A stretch of DNA of 64,000 nt from Hyphomicrobium_A sp964493785. GTDB lineage: Bacteria > Pseudomonadota > Alphaproteobacteria > Rhizobiales > Hyphomicrobiaceae. Below are positions 24,916-34,274 of the stretch, piece by piece. The position numbers and the translations under genes were made by a program. The stretch's first letter is position 1; each line of letters begins with the position of its first letter. The notes below the pieces were generated by a model. The model ran no database searches. It had not been told where the DNA came from and was given only the letters and a program-made list of their open reading frames with translations. The DNA lies in NCBI GenBank assembly GCA_964493785.1, contig CAZBPM010000020.1, forward strand, positions 1-64,000, given 5' to 3'.

Positions 24916-26643
24916 ATGCAGATCCGCCGGCTAAAGATCACAAATTTTAGGGGCATCGTGTCGCTCGACTGGAAGCCCGCTGATTCGTTTTGCTGCTTGA
25001 TAGGTGCGGGCGATACGGGAAAGTCGACAATACTTGACGCCATTGAAGCGGCGCTCTCATCGCGCTGGTATTCTTTCATGGAGCCCGACTTCGCCAATTG
25101 CGATACAGCTAGGACTATCGCAATCGAAGTCACAATTGGTGAGTTATCCAAGTCTCTGAAGTCTGACGAGCGCTTCGGTTTGTACATTAGAGGATGGACC
25201 AGCGCCGACGATCTGCGCGACGAACCCGAAGACGGCGACGAAGCTGTCCTGACCGTAAGATTGACGGTGGACGCTTCTATGGAACCCGTATGGGAACTCG
25301 TCTGCGACCGCGTGGATGATCCGCGCACGCTATCGAATCGGGATCGGGCACTGTTCGGTCTGGTTAGACTCGCGGGAGAGGATGCGCGTCATCTAACATG
25401 GGGGCAAGGATCGGTTCTCTCTCGGTTGACCGACGACTCTGATGAAGCTGCGCAGAGACTCGCAGAGGCGTACGGTGCTGCGCGCAAAAGTGCTCAGCTC
25501 GACAAGATTGAAGCACTTGCGAACGCTGCGCAAAAGGCGGAGGGCTTCGCTAAGAGTTTGGGCGCTTACATCCAGGGCAACTATAAGCCGGGCCTAGAGC
25601 TCGGACGCGCTGGCCTCTCCACCGGCTCAATCGCGCTTCACGACGATAATGTTCCATTACGACTAACTGGCCTGGGCTCGCGCCGCCTCGCCACGCTTGC
25701 AATCCAGCGGTCCGCGATTGCAGAGGGAGCAATTGTGCTCGTAGATGAGATCGAGCACGGTTTGGAACCTCATCGAATAATGGGAGCCATCTCACAGTTA
25801 AAGGGAGATCAATCAAAAGCGCAAGCCGACGGCAGGCCCATTGGCCAAGTGCTGATGACAACTCATTCAGACGTCGCTCTGGCGGAGGCCGGTACGAAAT
25901 CTCTCAGGGTTGTCCAACCCCCGGCCGCCGGCCGCGCAATGTCCGTTTCGCACCCTAAAGATCCAGAGATCATAAACCCACTACTGCGGTTCTCTCCGCG
26001 TGCATTCTTCGCGCGCCGCGTCCTAGTCGTCGAGGGGAATACAGAGCTCGGCATGCTCTCCGGCGTGCGGCTGCACTGGCCCAGTCGGCATGATGGAATT
26101 CCCATTGAGCATTTGGGATCAGCTATTTCCGATGGAAACGGATCGCAGGCACCCTCGATTGCCTTAAACCTTCAATCACTCGGGTACAAAACAGCAATCT
26201 TCCGCGACTCGGACCAGCCTATAGGGGGCGAAGTACTTCGAGCGCTGACTGCGGCTTCTATCCCTGTGTTCGAGTACGGGCTCGGCATGAACACGGAGCA
26301 GGCCATCTTCTCCGCTGCCTCTGACGACGTTGTACAGGCGCTACTCGTATATGCGCGATCCGAACGAGGCGATGACGCGATAAATAACAACCTCCAGGTT
26401 AGAATCGATGATCTCGACATCGGCACGATACGCGGAGATTTTGGCCTCTGGGAGCAGATGAGTGCACTCGATGGCGCCCAACTCCGCCTAGCAATCGCGG
26501 AAGTCGCCACCGAAAGAAAATGGTTCAAGGATCAGCGCATAGGTCGCGGTTTGGCACCCTTGGTTTGGCGCATTGCGACAGAGGACCCTGCCTCGCCTCT
26601 CTCTCAAGCGCTTTCTCAGACCGAGGCCTGGATGTATGGTTGA
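24916..26643 (+). CDS. OLD-family ATPase-TOPRIM nuclease (Gabija GajA-like)
   Basis: A 575-residue protein, close to the size of GajA. An N-terminal ABC-type ATPase has Walker A GAGDTGKST (30-38), a signature-like LGSRRLATLA, Walker B VDEIEHG (276-282) and H-loop THSD (316-319). A C-terminal TOPRIM nuclease domain follows with Glu373 (VVEGNTE) and DxD Asp431/Asp433 (FRDSDQP). Overlaps the UvrD-like gene by 8 bp, the same gene pair as Gabija, in which GajA nicks phage DNA when nucleotides are depleted. Separated from the four-gene block by 96 bp, so both could share transcripts. Confidence 0.85.
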   Translation: MQIRRLKITNFRGIVSLDWKPADSFCCLIGAGDTGKSTILDAIEAALSSRWYSFMEPDFANCDTARTIAIEVTIGELSKSLKSDERFGLYIRGWTSADDLRDEPEDGDEAVLTVRLTVDASMEPVWELVCDRVDDPRTLSNRDRALFGLVRLAGEDARHLTWGQGSVLSRLTDDSDEAAQRLAEAYGAARKSAQLDKIEALANAAQKAEGFAKSLGAYIQGNYKPGLELGRAGLSTGSIALHDDNVPLRLTGLGSRRLATLAIQRSAIAEGAIVLVDEIEHGLEPHRIMGAISQLKGDQSKAQADGRPIGQVLMTTHSDVALAEAGTKSLRVVQPPAAGRAMSVSHPKDPEIINPLLRFSPRAFFARRVLVVEGNTELGMLSGVRLHWPSRHDGIPIEHLGSAISDGNGSQAPSIALNLQSLGYKTAIFRDSDQPIGGEVLRALTAASIPVFEYGLGMNTEQAIFSAASDDVVQALLVYARSERGDDAINNNLQVRIDDLDIGTIRGDFGLWEQMSALDGAQLRLAIAEVATERKWFKDQRIGRGLAPLVWRIATEDPASPLSQALSQTEAWMYG

Positions 26644-28012
26644 GGTAGATGACCTGGTCAGATCCGGAAACGCGGCCGTTGTAGCGCCAGCAGGTCATGG
26701 CAAGACAGAGGTGATCGCCAAAGTCGCAGCGAAGGGCGAGCGCGCTCTGATCCTCACGCACACGCACGCAGGCGTGCACGCCATCCGGATGAGACTCAAG
26801 CGTCTCCAAGTCCCATATTCTAAGGTGGCTGTGGACACTATCGCCGGCTGGTCGATGCGCTACGGGCACGCCTTTCCTGGCGTAGCAGATCCGCCTGAAG
26901 GCATGCCACAAGGGGCAGGATGGGATCGTCTATACGAGGGCGCAACGGCGGCGTTGCGCGTTAGCGCTGTAAGGGAGGTTGTTGCCGCTTCCTACGATCG
27001 CGTCCTGATAGATGAGTACCAGGATTGCGGCAGGTTGCAGCACGGACTTGCCGTTGAATTGTCGTCCATCGTCCCAACAATAATCTTCGGCGACCCCATG
27101 CAAGGGATTTTTGAGTTCGCCGGAGCTACGTTAAACTGGGACGAAGATATCTATCCGACATTTCCCTTGGCCGGCACACTCGATTTTCCACATCGCTGGT
27201 CTAACAAAAATCCGGAACTTGGCCAATGGATAGCTGAGACACGGGAAAAGTTGCTTCGAGGTGACGCTATTGACCTGAACGATCCTAGGATCACTTATCG
27301 CGTGTCAGGGGACGCCTTCGACATGGCTACGCTGTTTGAAGGCATAGATCAGAAGGTCGGAACCTTCGCAGCGATACACTGCAAAAAAGGCATCTGCTAC
27401 AGTTTGGCCAAAGCGTCTAACGCCGGCTATCAAGCAATCGAAGAGATCGCAGCTAATCGGCTGCGCACATTCTCCGATAGCTGGGACGGGGCAGCCAATG
27501 GCCAGGAGCGGCTTCGCGCGCTTAAGGCTGTGGTCGAGGAATGCTCGAAGATCATTGATGGCGATGTGACCGCAGAGGAGACTTCTGTCGAAGAGTCCAT
27601 GCAGGCGCTCGCCCAATTTCTCGATGACAACAATGGCGCGGACGCGGCAGTAAAATTCCTGGCCCTCGCACGCCAGCATCCCCGTCGAAGAGTTCATAGA
27701 AACGAACTGTGGAGGGACTGCAAGCGCGCGCTGGATTCTCTGGCGGCAGGACGCTGCGAGTCAATGTCGGCGGCAACGACGCACGTTCGTCAGCGAGTCA
27801 GCATGTCGGGCCGCAATCTTCCACTACGAACAGTTTCCACGCCCCTTCTGTTGAAAGGACTGGAATTTGACCACGTCGTAATTCCTCTCGCCACGCATTT
27901 TCTCAGAGAGGATCGAGCGCAGGCCAAATTGTTCTATGTCGCGATATCCAGGGCCATACGCTCGCTGGTTGTCTCGTCACCGGAAACGGTAGTCACTTTC
28001 CCACGTCCATAG
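26636..28012 (+). CDS. UvrD/PcrA-like helicase (Gabija GajB-like)
   Basis: A 458-residue superfamily 1 helicase, shorter than UvrD and near GajB in size. Walker A APAGHGKTE starts at residue 17, so almost nothing precedes it, as in GajB. Walker B is IDEYQD (125-130), then GDPMQGIF (152-159), and at the C-terminus KGLEFDHVVI and YVAISRA. ATG 26636 lies within the end of the upstream gene. Expected to be activated by DNA termini or ssDNA and to act with the OLD-type partner. The intervening domain (about 200-400) is divergent. Confidence 0.85.
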   Translation: MVEVDDLVRSGNAAVVAPAGHGKTEVIAKVAAKGERALILTHTHAGVHAIRMRLKRLQVPYSKVAVDTIAGWSMRYGHAFPGVADPPEGMPQGAGWDRLYEGATAALRVSAVREVVAASYDRVLIDEYQDCGRLQHGLAVELSSIVPTIIFGDPMQGIFEFAGATLNWDEDIYPTFPLAGTLDFPHRWSNKNPELGQWIAETREKLLRGDAIDLNDPRITYRVSGDAFDMATLFEGIDQKVGTFAAIHCKKGICYSLAKASNAGYQAIEEIAANRLRTFSDSWDGAANGQERLRALKAVVEECSKIIDGDVTAEETSVEESMQALAQFLDDNNGADAAVKFLALARQHPRRRVHRNELWRDCKRALDSLAAGRCESMSAATTHVRQRVSMSGRNLPLRTVSTPLLLKGLEFDHVVIPLATHFLREDRAQAKLFYVAISRAIRSLVVSSPETVVTFPRP

Positions 28013-28277
28013 AGCAGCTAAAGCGCCGTTGCTCCAAGCAGAACGACCTCTGCCGGGGCCGTCGTGAAAACTGGTTCGCTTCGACAGTCCCATCCCTTCG
28101 TTCATTGCCGCCCTCAGTAATCCCGCTGTCCTGCCGGACGGCGCTTTGCCGTCAATGGTCTGCCCGCACCACCCCGCCAGGGGCGGGCCGTGTTGACCAT
28201 GACCGCGGCAGCCCATGCCGCCCGGCCTTTCGTCCGCGTCCTTCGGGACGATCAACAACGAACGAAAGGAAAGAAAA

Positions 28278-28641
28278 ATGGGATTGGATATGTTCGCTCA
28301 CACGCTTGATGCCGCGCCGGCATCGCCGGTCGACCGAAGTCGAGCACTACGGCGAGCTGCACTACTGGCGCAAGCACCCCAACCTGCACGGCTGGATGGA
28401 ACGCCTCTACCGCGAAAAAGGCGGGGAGGGCGCAGCGTTCAACTGCGTCAATCTCCTTCTCACAGCCGAAGACCTTGATCAGCTCGAAGCTGACATCCGT
28501 ATCGGAAACCTGCCGCGCACGTCGGGCTTCTTCTTCGGCGAGAGCGACGGCTCTGAAGTCGAGGATGACCTGCGCTTCATCGCCAACGCCCGCGAGGCCA
28601 TGGCCGACGGGCTGATCGTCTACTACTCTTCGTGGTGGTAG
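28278..28641 (+). pseudogene. Frameshifted gene of a conserved island protein
   Basis: ATG 28278 (SD GAAAGG) encodes MGLDMFAHTLDAAPASPVD, then the frame breaks near 28337. A shift into the next frame continues TEVEHYGELHYWRKHPNLHG through FGESDGSEVEDD to YYSSWW and stop at 28641. Together they make one protein of about 120 residues with a single break, consistent with a loss of two bases at GTCGACCGAAG. The joined sequence looks like a small conserved protein of alphaproteobacterial islands. Either recent inactivation or a sequence error; function unknown. Confidence 0.75.
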
Positions 28642-28652
28642 CCATCAACGCA

Positions 28653-28681
28653 AAACGGGCCGGCGTTGAGCCGGCCCGTTT
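28653..28681. terminator. Intrinsic terminator hairpin (bidirectional)
   Basis: A perfect 12-bp stem AAACGGGCCGGC/GCCGGCCCGTTT with loop GTTGA, with short A and T runs at the edges, between converging genes. Confidence 0.85.
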
Positions 28682-28706
28682 CTGTTTCCATCGCTGTGAC
28701 GAGCAC

Positions 28707-29264
28707 TCAGCTCGGCTTGCCCGGGCGCGGAAAGAGCAGGGGATGCCGCCCCTCCACAAATTCCGCCATCTGCTGTTCCAGGCTATTGATCATGAGGTTC
28801 GAGAGGTAGCGCCCGGCACGTTCCATGTCGGTCGACTGATCGAGATTGATCTCCGGGCCGACGACGCGCAGCCCGCCCTGAATGCGGCTCTCGATCATGC
28901 GGTCGAGCCAGGCCATGAAGATTAGGCTGGCTTCCGATACCGCCATGGTGATCGCACGCTCGGTCTGATGTCCGGCCTGCGCTTGCTCCAACGAGCGGTC
29001 GAGCTGCGCATGAACATCAGCGAACTCCGCCATGATGGTCGGTGAAGGCTTCTGGGGCTGGATGCGGCAGCCGTCGCAGTCCGGATTGTTGCAGCGCTCG
29101 TCGTGGCTGCCGGCCGACAGCTCCATGATAGCAAGACCAGCATCGAGCAGGTCCATCAGGAATGCGCCGTCGAGGTTCTTGCCGCCGCGCAGCGCGATGG
29201 CCCGATTTACGAAATCCTCGCTCAGCTCCAGGCCGGCGGAATGTCTGGTGGGATCGTTTTTCAT
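28707..29264 (-). CDS. Hypothetical protein with CxxPxCxGC motif
   Basis: A 185-residue helical protein. A cysteine cluster CNNPDCDGC (about residues 58-66) could bind metal. SD-like GGGAG precedes the ATG. No domain recognised. It converges with the frameshifted gene, sharing the terminator at 28653-28681. Confidence 0.65.
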   Translation of the reverse strand: MKNDPTRHSAGLELSEDFVNRAIALRGGKNLDGAFLMDLLDAGLAIMELSAGSHDERCNNPDCDGCRIQPQKPSPTIMAEFADVHAQLDRSLEQAQAGHQTERAITMAVSEASLIFMAWLDRMIESRIQGGLRVVGPEINLDQSTDMERAGRYLSNLMINSLEQQMAEFVEGRHPLLFPRPGKPS

Positions 29265-29886
29265 GGTGCAACTCCCTTCGTTCGAGCTGCACTCCTTATG
29301 ATCGGGACATCATCGCCGGTCGTGGCCACAAGCTGGTCACGCTGTCAGCACGCCGCATTCGTGCGTGGCGGTTTGCAGAATGCAAACGGGCCGATTGGCG
29401 GCAAACCGTTGATCTGGTGGTCTGATCCGCGCCCTATTTGTCATAAGTTATATTATCGCATCGAGGGTCGAGCGCGCACCGCCGCCGGATTTACCCCGCG
29501 CTCACGTGTCGGCCTCATCACCACGTCAACTGCCACCTCCCGCGTTGAGCGGCATAGAAAGCTATCCGTCCCGCATCGTGCGCATCTGAATCCAGAACGC
29601 TCACGGTAGCGGGGAGCAGCAGTTCTGCCCTGCGGTGCATTTGAGCGCCGGACCTTCCGCAAAGGATTTCCTCGACTGATTACGCCTGAACTTGACCGGG
29701 CGCGCATCCGGTTCAAGGCCCTTTGGCCCTGACGGGTGATGCGGCGGTGTCCCCGACTTTCGCCGCGCTGCGCTTGCTGCAAGCCAGGCGATTCCCCTCC
29801 ACCGCATCCGCCGTGAACCGTCCGCTTCTCCGCCCGCTCTGACGGTCAGCGTGTCGAGATCAACCCAAGCGAAAGGAGCTTCCATC
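29265..29886. other. Non-coding stretch before small accessory genes
   Basis: About 620 bp without a supportable gene. 29751-29800 shares a core with 15091-15140 (see findings). GAAAGGAGC before ATG 29887 is a strong SD. Confidence 0.4.
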
Positions 29887-30120
29887 ATGGCACGCAACGA
29901 AAAACAGAACCGCCGCCCCGCCCGCGAAAATCGCGCCCCGGCATACATCGCCTGGCACGTCGCCGGGAACGAGGACAAAGCCTTCTGGACCCGCATCGGC
30001 GCGGCGTGGACGCATCAGGACGGCGAAGGCCTCACCCTTCAGCTCGACCTGGTTCCGGTCAACGGCGGGCGCATTGTCCTCCGCCATCCGAGTGAAAACA
30101 ACAACGGAGCGGGCGCGTAA
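29887..30120 (+). CDS. Small hypothetical protein
   Basis: A 77-residue protein: basic N-terminus (MARNEKQNRRPARENRAP), then YIAWHVAG and FWTRIGAAWTHQDGEGLTLQ, a pattern of short beta strands ending in GGRIVLRHP. This kind of small beta-rich protein recurs in alphaproteobacterial conjugative islands. Strong SD (AAAGGAG). First of three closely spaced plus-strand genes. Confidence 0.7.
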   Translation: MARNEKQNRRPARENRAPAYIAWHVAGNEDKAFWTRIGAAWTHQDGEGLTLQLDLVPVNGGRIVLRHPSENNNGAGA

Positions 30121-30149
30121 GCGCCCCTCCCCACTCGGAGGACAACACC

Positions 30150-30359
30150 ATGCGCAATTCTGTGAATATCGAAACCGCCATGGCCGCACTCGCGCGCGCC
30201 GCCTGGACCCGGGGACAAAGTCCCACCTACGACGAAGAAGCCGTCTGCGATCTGCTTGCCGATCTAAAACACTTCTGCGTGGCAGCGAACATCGACTTCG
30301 GCACCTGCGACCGACTCGCCGAAATCCATTTCGATGCTGAAAGCGAGGAAGTGCCATGA
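30150..30359 (+). CDS. Small hypothetical protein
   Basis: A 69-residue mostly helical acidic protein (YDEEAVCDLLADLKHFC). SD GGAGG upstream. Overlaps the next gene by 4 bp (ATGA), so co-translated with it. No function assignable. Confidence 0.65.
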   Translation: MRNSVNIETAMAALARAAWTRGQSPTYDEEAVCDLLADLKHFCVAANIDFGTCDRLAEIHFDAESEEVP

Positions 30360-30700
30360 CGCGCATTCTCACTGAAGCCGATAAGTGCGACGGCTTCATC
30401 ACGGCGACACAGGGCTTCTCCGGCGGTAAAGCCCGTTGGGCGGACCGCGCTGACCGAGGCCTGACCGACCAGGAACTTGCTGACGCGCTCACCTTCGAAT
30501 TGGGCATCTTCGGTGGGTCGGGCGGTCCCAACCAACTGTCGCTCACCTATCAGGGAGCGGGACTGAAAATCTGGATTTCGTGGGAGGTGCACAACCATGT
30601 GATCATGAAGCCGACCTTCGAAGGCAAGACAACGCTCGCAAAGGCTCGTCAGGTCTATGGCATCGAAGACCCAACAGATCGGCAGCTATCCCTTCTCTGA
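30356..30700 (+). CDS. Hypothetical protein
   Basis: A 114-residue soluble protein of mixed composition (LTDQELADALTFELGIFGGS, then LKIWISWEVHNHVI). Coupled to the preceding gene by ATGA. No known domain seen. Confidence 0.6.
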   Translation: MTRILTEADKCDGFITATQGFSGGKARWADRADRGLTDQELADALTFELGIFGGSGGPNQLSLTYQGAGLKIWISWEVHNHVIMKPTFEGKTTLAKARQVYGIEDPTDRQLSLL

Positions 30701-30830
30701 GGGATAGCAGTAAAATCAGTCGCCCAAGAGAAATTGTCTCACGATCTATATTAGGGCGGCCGAATATATTTGTCTGAAATGAAAACTCCCTTCAGAATTG
30801 ATATCAATATCAGCCGGAGGGAGTTTCAGA

Positions 30831-31085
30831 ATGGCCGCGAAGTTAAAATCCACAGAGCGTTACGAACTAATCGTTTTTGAGAATTTTGAATACAAAGGAC
30901 AGAAGCGCCACAAGGTGCACCGTGTCGGTTCAGCGACTGCGTCGTCTAAGGGCGGCTATGTTCTATATATCCCGGCTGGGATCGCATTGACGGGCCGCGT
31001 CATGATGGTGCCAGAAAAGACGCCTTTTAACGAACTGGACTTGCTCGACGCCTACCACTCTGCCGCTGAGGAATATGGGGCATAG
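30831..31085 (+). CDS. Small hypothetical protein
   Basis: An 84-residue protein with a basic N-terminal part (MAAKLKSTERYELIVFENF) and strand-rich middle. Start 30831 is set by GGAGGG seven to ten bases upstream. It follows a 130-bp AT-richer gap that probably contains its own promoter. Confidence 0.6.
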   Translation: MAAKLKSTERYELIVFENFEYKGQKRHKVHRVGSATASSKGGYVLYIPAGIALTGRVMMVPEKTPFNELDLLDAYHSAAEEYGA

Positions 31086-31090
31086 TGCGA

Positions 31091-31402
31091 TCACATCAGC
31101 CTGATCCGAGCACACTTGCCGTGCTCCGGTGCCGCCGTTTGCCAACCCCGCACGCCGAAATACTGGCAATTGAACTCAGTCGCCTTCTGGCCGCAGCGCC
31201 CATAGCACTGATAGTGGACCAGAATATGCGGAGTGCCGACAACGAGGCTGGCAATGACGAGGCCTGCCATTATCCAAAAGCGAATACCGAGCCGCCCATC
31301 AAGCCAATTTGCGCCCGCGTAAAGGCGGCGCTCCCAGTCCGGCATGGCGGTGTCGGAAGCGGCCGACTCCACCTTCACCTCGAACTCTCTACGATCAGTC
31401 AT
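31091..31402 (-). CDS. Small membrane protein downstream of the coupling protein gene
   Basis: A 103-residue protein with one membrane segment (FWIMAGLVIASLVVGTPHIL, about residues 42-61) and a cysteine-containing tail (YQCYGRCGQK). Its start overlaps the end of the coupling protein gene by 8 bp, so it is co-expressed and may be a conjugation accessory membrane protein. Family unknown. Confidence 0.65.
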   Translation of the reverse strand: MTDRREFEVKVESAASDTAMPDWERRLYAGANWLDGRLGIRFWIMAGLVIASLVVGTPHILVHYQCYGRCGQKATEFNCQYFGVRGWQTAAPEHGKCARIRLM

Positions 31403-33035
31403 CGCGCTTCTTCCGGTAGTTCAGGCGGAATGTCGGCTCTGGACGCGGATGCACGCCTTCGACCGGATTGGGTGTGGCCCAGTCGCGCCAGGGCGCGACG
31501 GTCCAGAATGGCACGCGCTGCGCGCGGATCGGCGGGTGGGATTGGATCAGCAGGATTTGCTGACCCGTCGGCATCAGCCGGATTTCGTCCGGGCTCATGA
31601 GCGGGCGCGCCGCTTCCGCGCGGCTTTCGCCGGGGTCGTCGTCTTCCTTGCGGCCGAGATTGACCGAGAGGGTCTTGACGGTGCGCTGACCGAGCGCATC
31701 GGACAGCATCTTTGCGAGCCCATGGTCCTGGACCGCGAAGAACTGCTGGACTTCGGCCTGCGAGAGGATCGTGTTCGTTGCCTCCCGCCCATACACAGTG
31801 CGCAGCTGATCGAGTGACTGCACGATGATCCACACGCGCACGCCCAGGCCTGGCAGCAGAGTCAGGCTTTCCGATAGGCCCGCCAGCTTGCCCATGTTCG
31901 CAAACTCATCGAGCATGAACAGCACCGGCGTATTGCCGGGCTGACGCGCAACCGCCGTGATCGCCTGCCGCGTGAGAAGCCCGAGCCACGCCCCATGCGT
32001 GGCGACGCGGTCCGGCGGGATGACGAGATAGACGCTGACCTTCCCCGTCTTCAGTTCGCCGAAAGAGAAGTCGGAAGCCATGACGCTGTCCGCAAGCCAC
32101 CCGGCCGGGTCAAATATCGACACGGCCTGCGTTGCCCCTTCAATGAAGCTCTGGAAGCTTTCGGGGTTCTTTTCGAGGGTGCGCGCAATGTCGTCGGCGA
32201 AGTCCGCGACCACGCCGCCAAGCGCATCGGACCCGGCCATCTCGATCAGCGTCTCGTCCATGCGGGTTGCGTTCTGAAGAACGCGCCACAGGTCTGGCAG
32301 CGTGCAGGACGCGGGCCGTCCCCGGCTCGCAAAATGCAGCATGATGGCGCGCAGTAGCTTGCGACTGCCCTCGCGGAAAAATTTGTTGCGCGCGTCTTCG
32401 GGCTCCGGGACCAGCTGCAGGGCGAGCGCCGCGACCTCTTCTGTGAGGCCGCGCCGGATCGTTTCGTCCTCGTAGATATCGATCAGATAGGCGAGCGGGT
32501 TGAAGCGATGTTTCGGCAGGCCGTGCAGGCCCCAAGGGTTGAGGACAATGACCTTCTGCCCGAAGGTCTCTCGCCGGTGCCGTGCCGTGACACCGGCGAG
32601 CTCACCCTTGGGATCAATGATGTACGTGCTGGCTTGGGAATGCAGCAGATTGGGAATAACAGCCGACGTTCCCTTGCCGGATCGTGCCGGGGCCACGGAG
32701 ATGCAATGCGCCTTGCCCGTGTGAAACAGCATCCGCCCCTCAAGCGCCCCGAGGAACAGGCCGGCCGGATTGGTGAGACCGGCGCGCACAGCCTCTTCGC
32801 CCGTCATGAAGGACGCCGTGCCATAGACCCCGCTAGGCGTCTCCGCAGCGCGACGCTTGCGCTCGCGGTCCTGCTCCGCCCGCCGCCGGTCTGTGCCGGC
32901 TATAACAGCGACCGCACCGGACGCCGCCAGAAACCATTGCGCCGCATCATTCGGCACGCTCCAGGCCCCCCACGCGCAGGCGGCGGCCAGAGCAAACATG
33001 CTGATTGATGAGCCCTGTCGCTGAGGGTTAGCCAT
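31395..33035 (-). CDS. VirD4/TraG-type conjugal coupling protein
   Basis: A 546-residue type IV coupling ATPase. Two N-terminal membrane segments (about 10-50), Walker A PARSGKGTS at about residue 118, YIIDPKGELAG (the Walker-adjacent TraG signature), and Walker B FMLDEFANMGKL at about 370. It links the relaxosome to a mating channel. Start at 33035 (MANPQRQG); the open frame upstream has no support. No channel genes accompany it here, so it must use another element's apparatus. Only one membrane-coupled small gene follows it. Confidence 0.92.
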   Translation of the reverse strand: MANPQRQGSSISMFALAAACAWGAWSVPNDAAQWFLAASGAVAVIAGTDRRRAEQDRERKRRAAETPSGVYGTASFMTGEEAVRAGLTNPAGLFLGALEGRMLFHTGKAHCISVAPARSGKGTSAVIPNLLHSQASTYIIDPKGELAGVTARHRRETFGQKVIVLNPWGLHGLPKHRFNPLAYLIDIYEDETIRRGLTEEVAALALQLVPEPEDARNKFFREGSRKLLRAIMLHFASRGRPASCTLPDLWRVLQNATRMDETLIEMAGSDALGGVVADFADDIARTLEKNPESFQSFIEGATQAVSIFDPAGWLADSVMASDFSFGELKTGKVSVYLVIPPDRVATHGAWLGLLTRQAITAVARQPGNTPVLFMLDEFANMGKLAGLSESLTLLPGLGVRVWIIVQSLDQLRTVYGREATNTILSQAEVQQFFAVQDHGLAKMLSDALGQRTVKTLSVNLGRKEDDDPGESRAEAARPLMSPDEIRLMPTGQQILLIQSHPPIRAQRVPFWTVAPWRDWATPNPVEGVHPRPEPTFRLNYRKKRDD

Positions 33036-33138
33036 GACCGTTTTTCTTCCCGCGTTCTTGTGCAAGACTGTGTGAGTGTTCTGGAAATAGACGCGGAGCC
33101 GTATGCCCGGATTGGGCAAAGGCTGGTCAGGTTGCGGC

Positions 33139-33924
33139 ATGGAGACAGCGCGGACGGCGGAGACCAAGAACCGTTTTGATCTGGCGGACCGCGACCGCAT
33201 CCGCCGCGCGTTGCTGCGGTACATGCAGCAGCGCGCCATCGGCGTCCCTACGCTCCAGAAGGAGATCGCGGCGGCGAACAATCTGTCGCTCGACCGCGTG
33301 CCTTTGAAGACGCTTCAGCGGTTCCTCGGCGACACCCACCGCTCCAACGACGCTCTCATCCGCTTTTGCGCCGAGTTCGTCGGCACCCTGCCGGACAGCG
33401 ATCCCCTTGCCGCCTTCGGCGAGCAAATGGCCGCCTTTCTCGGGGTCTGGCGGGACGGGCATGATTGTCGCCCGGTCCCGCCGGAGATGACCGGCCGCTA
33501 TAGCGGCCGTTCCCGGCGCGCTGCCGACCCCGGCGGCGGGATGCGGGTGTACCGAGGGGACGCCGAGGACTGGGTGCCCTTTTCTGCCGTTGAGATCGAC
33601 CCGGCCCCCGCTCACCCCTTTGCCATTGTCCGGGAGTTTGTCAGCAACTGGGACCGCAGGCCCCCGGCCGAGGCGAGCGCGGCGACCACACCCCGCCGCG
33701 CTTACGAGGGCATCGCCATTCATCCGAATGGCTCGTTCTTCGTCGTGATGCGCAACGTCCTGACAGGGACGCCGCGCATCTATTGGCTCGACTGGGTGGC
33801 CGATGGCCGGCTGGGAGGCCAAGGTCATGAATCGCGCGCCGGGCTCGATGCCGGGCCAGCTACAGGGGCATCGCCCCATAGCAGTACGCCCGTACTCTTT
33901 GACCGCGCCAAGGAGGGCAGTTAA
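33139..33924 (+). CDS. Hypothetical protein with N-terminal HTH-like region
   Basis: A 261-residue protein. The N-terminal 80 residues have a helix-turn-helix-like pattern (LQKEIAAANNLSL, LKTLQRFLGD). The remainder has short conserved-looking stretches (MRVYRGDAEDWVPF, YWLDWVADGRLGG) but no known domain. ATG 33139 is preferred over 33103. Its stop overlaps the ankyrin-like gene's start (TAATG). Divergent from the coupling protein gene, so it might regulate transfer. Confidence 0.6.
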   Translation: METARTAETKNRFDLADRDRIRRALLRYMQQRAIGVPTLQKEIAAANNLSLDRVPLKTLQRFLGDTHRSNDALIRFCAEFVGTLPDSDPLAAFGEQMAAFLGVWRDGHDCRPVPPEMTGRYSGRSRRAADPGGGMRVYRGDAEDWVPFSAVEIDPAPAHPFAIVREFVSNWDRRPPAEASAATTPRRAYEGIAIHPNGSFFVVMRNVLTGTPRIYWLDWVADGRLGGQGHESRAGLDAGPATGASPHSSTPVLFDRAKEGS

Positions 33925-34274
33925 TGGCCGCTCAAACCCCACAGCGCGGCCGTAACCGCTCCGGCAGCCACGACCCGAACGGCGCTCTTCTGCGAGCCGC
34001 CTACGCTGCCGACAGCGCCGGCGTGATCGCCGCGCTGGAGGACGGAGCGGATGTGAGCGCTGGCGACTCCGTCACCGGACTCACGGCGCTGCACATCGCG
34101 GTTGGCACGGACAACCTGCCTCTCGCACGCATCCTCATCGAAGATTGGAACGCGCCCTTCTGTCCCGACGGCAAAGGTCGCTGGCCGAGTGTCATCGCCG
34201 CTGAATGCAGAGTCAATGACGCCCTCGCTGATTACGTCGTCGAGGCTGAATCGCAATTTTTGGGGAACGGATGA
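33924..34274 (+). CDS. Small ankyrin-repeat protein
   Basis: A 116-residue protein with about two ankyrin-like repeats (LLRAAYAADSAGVIAALEDG, TGLTALHIAVGTDNLPLARI). Such repeats mediate protein binding. Translation-coupled to the preceding gene by a 1-bp overlap. Confidence 0.75.
   Translation: MAAQTPQRGRNRSGSHDPNGALLRAAYAADSAGVIAALEDGADVSAGDSVTGLTALHIAVGTDNLPLARILIEDWNAPFCPDGKGRWPSVIAAECRVNDALADYVVEAESQFLGNG

Noticed and set aside
17651..28012. Known systems BREX or DISARM
   Set aside because: No PglZ, BrxC or BrxL, and no DUF1998 (DrmB) gene; only individual protein types are shared.
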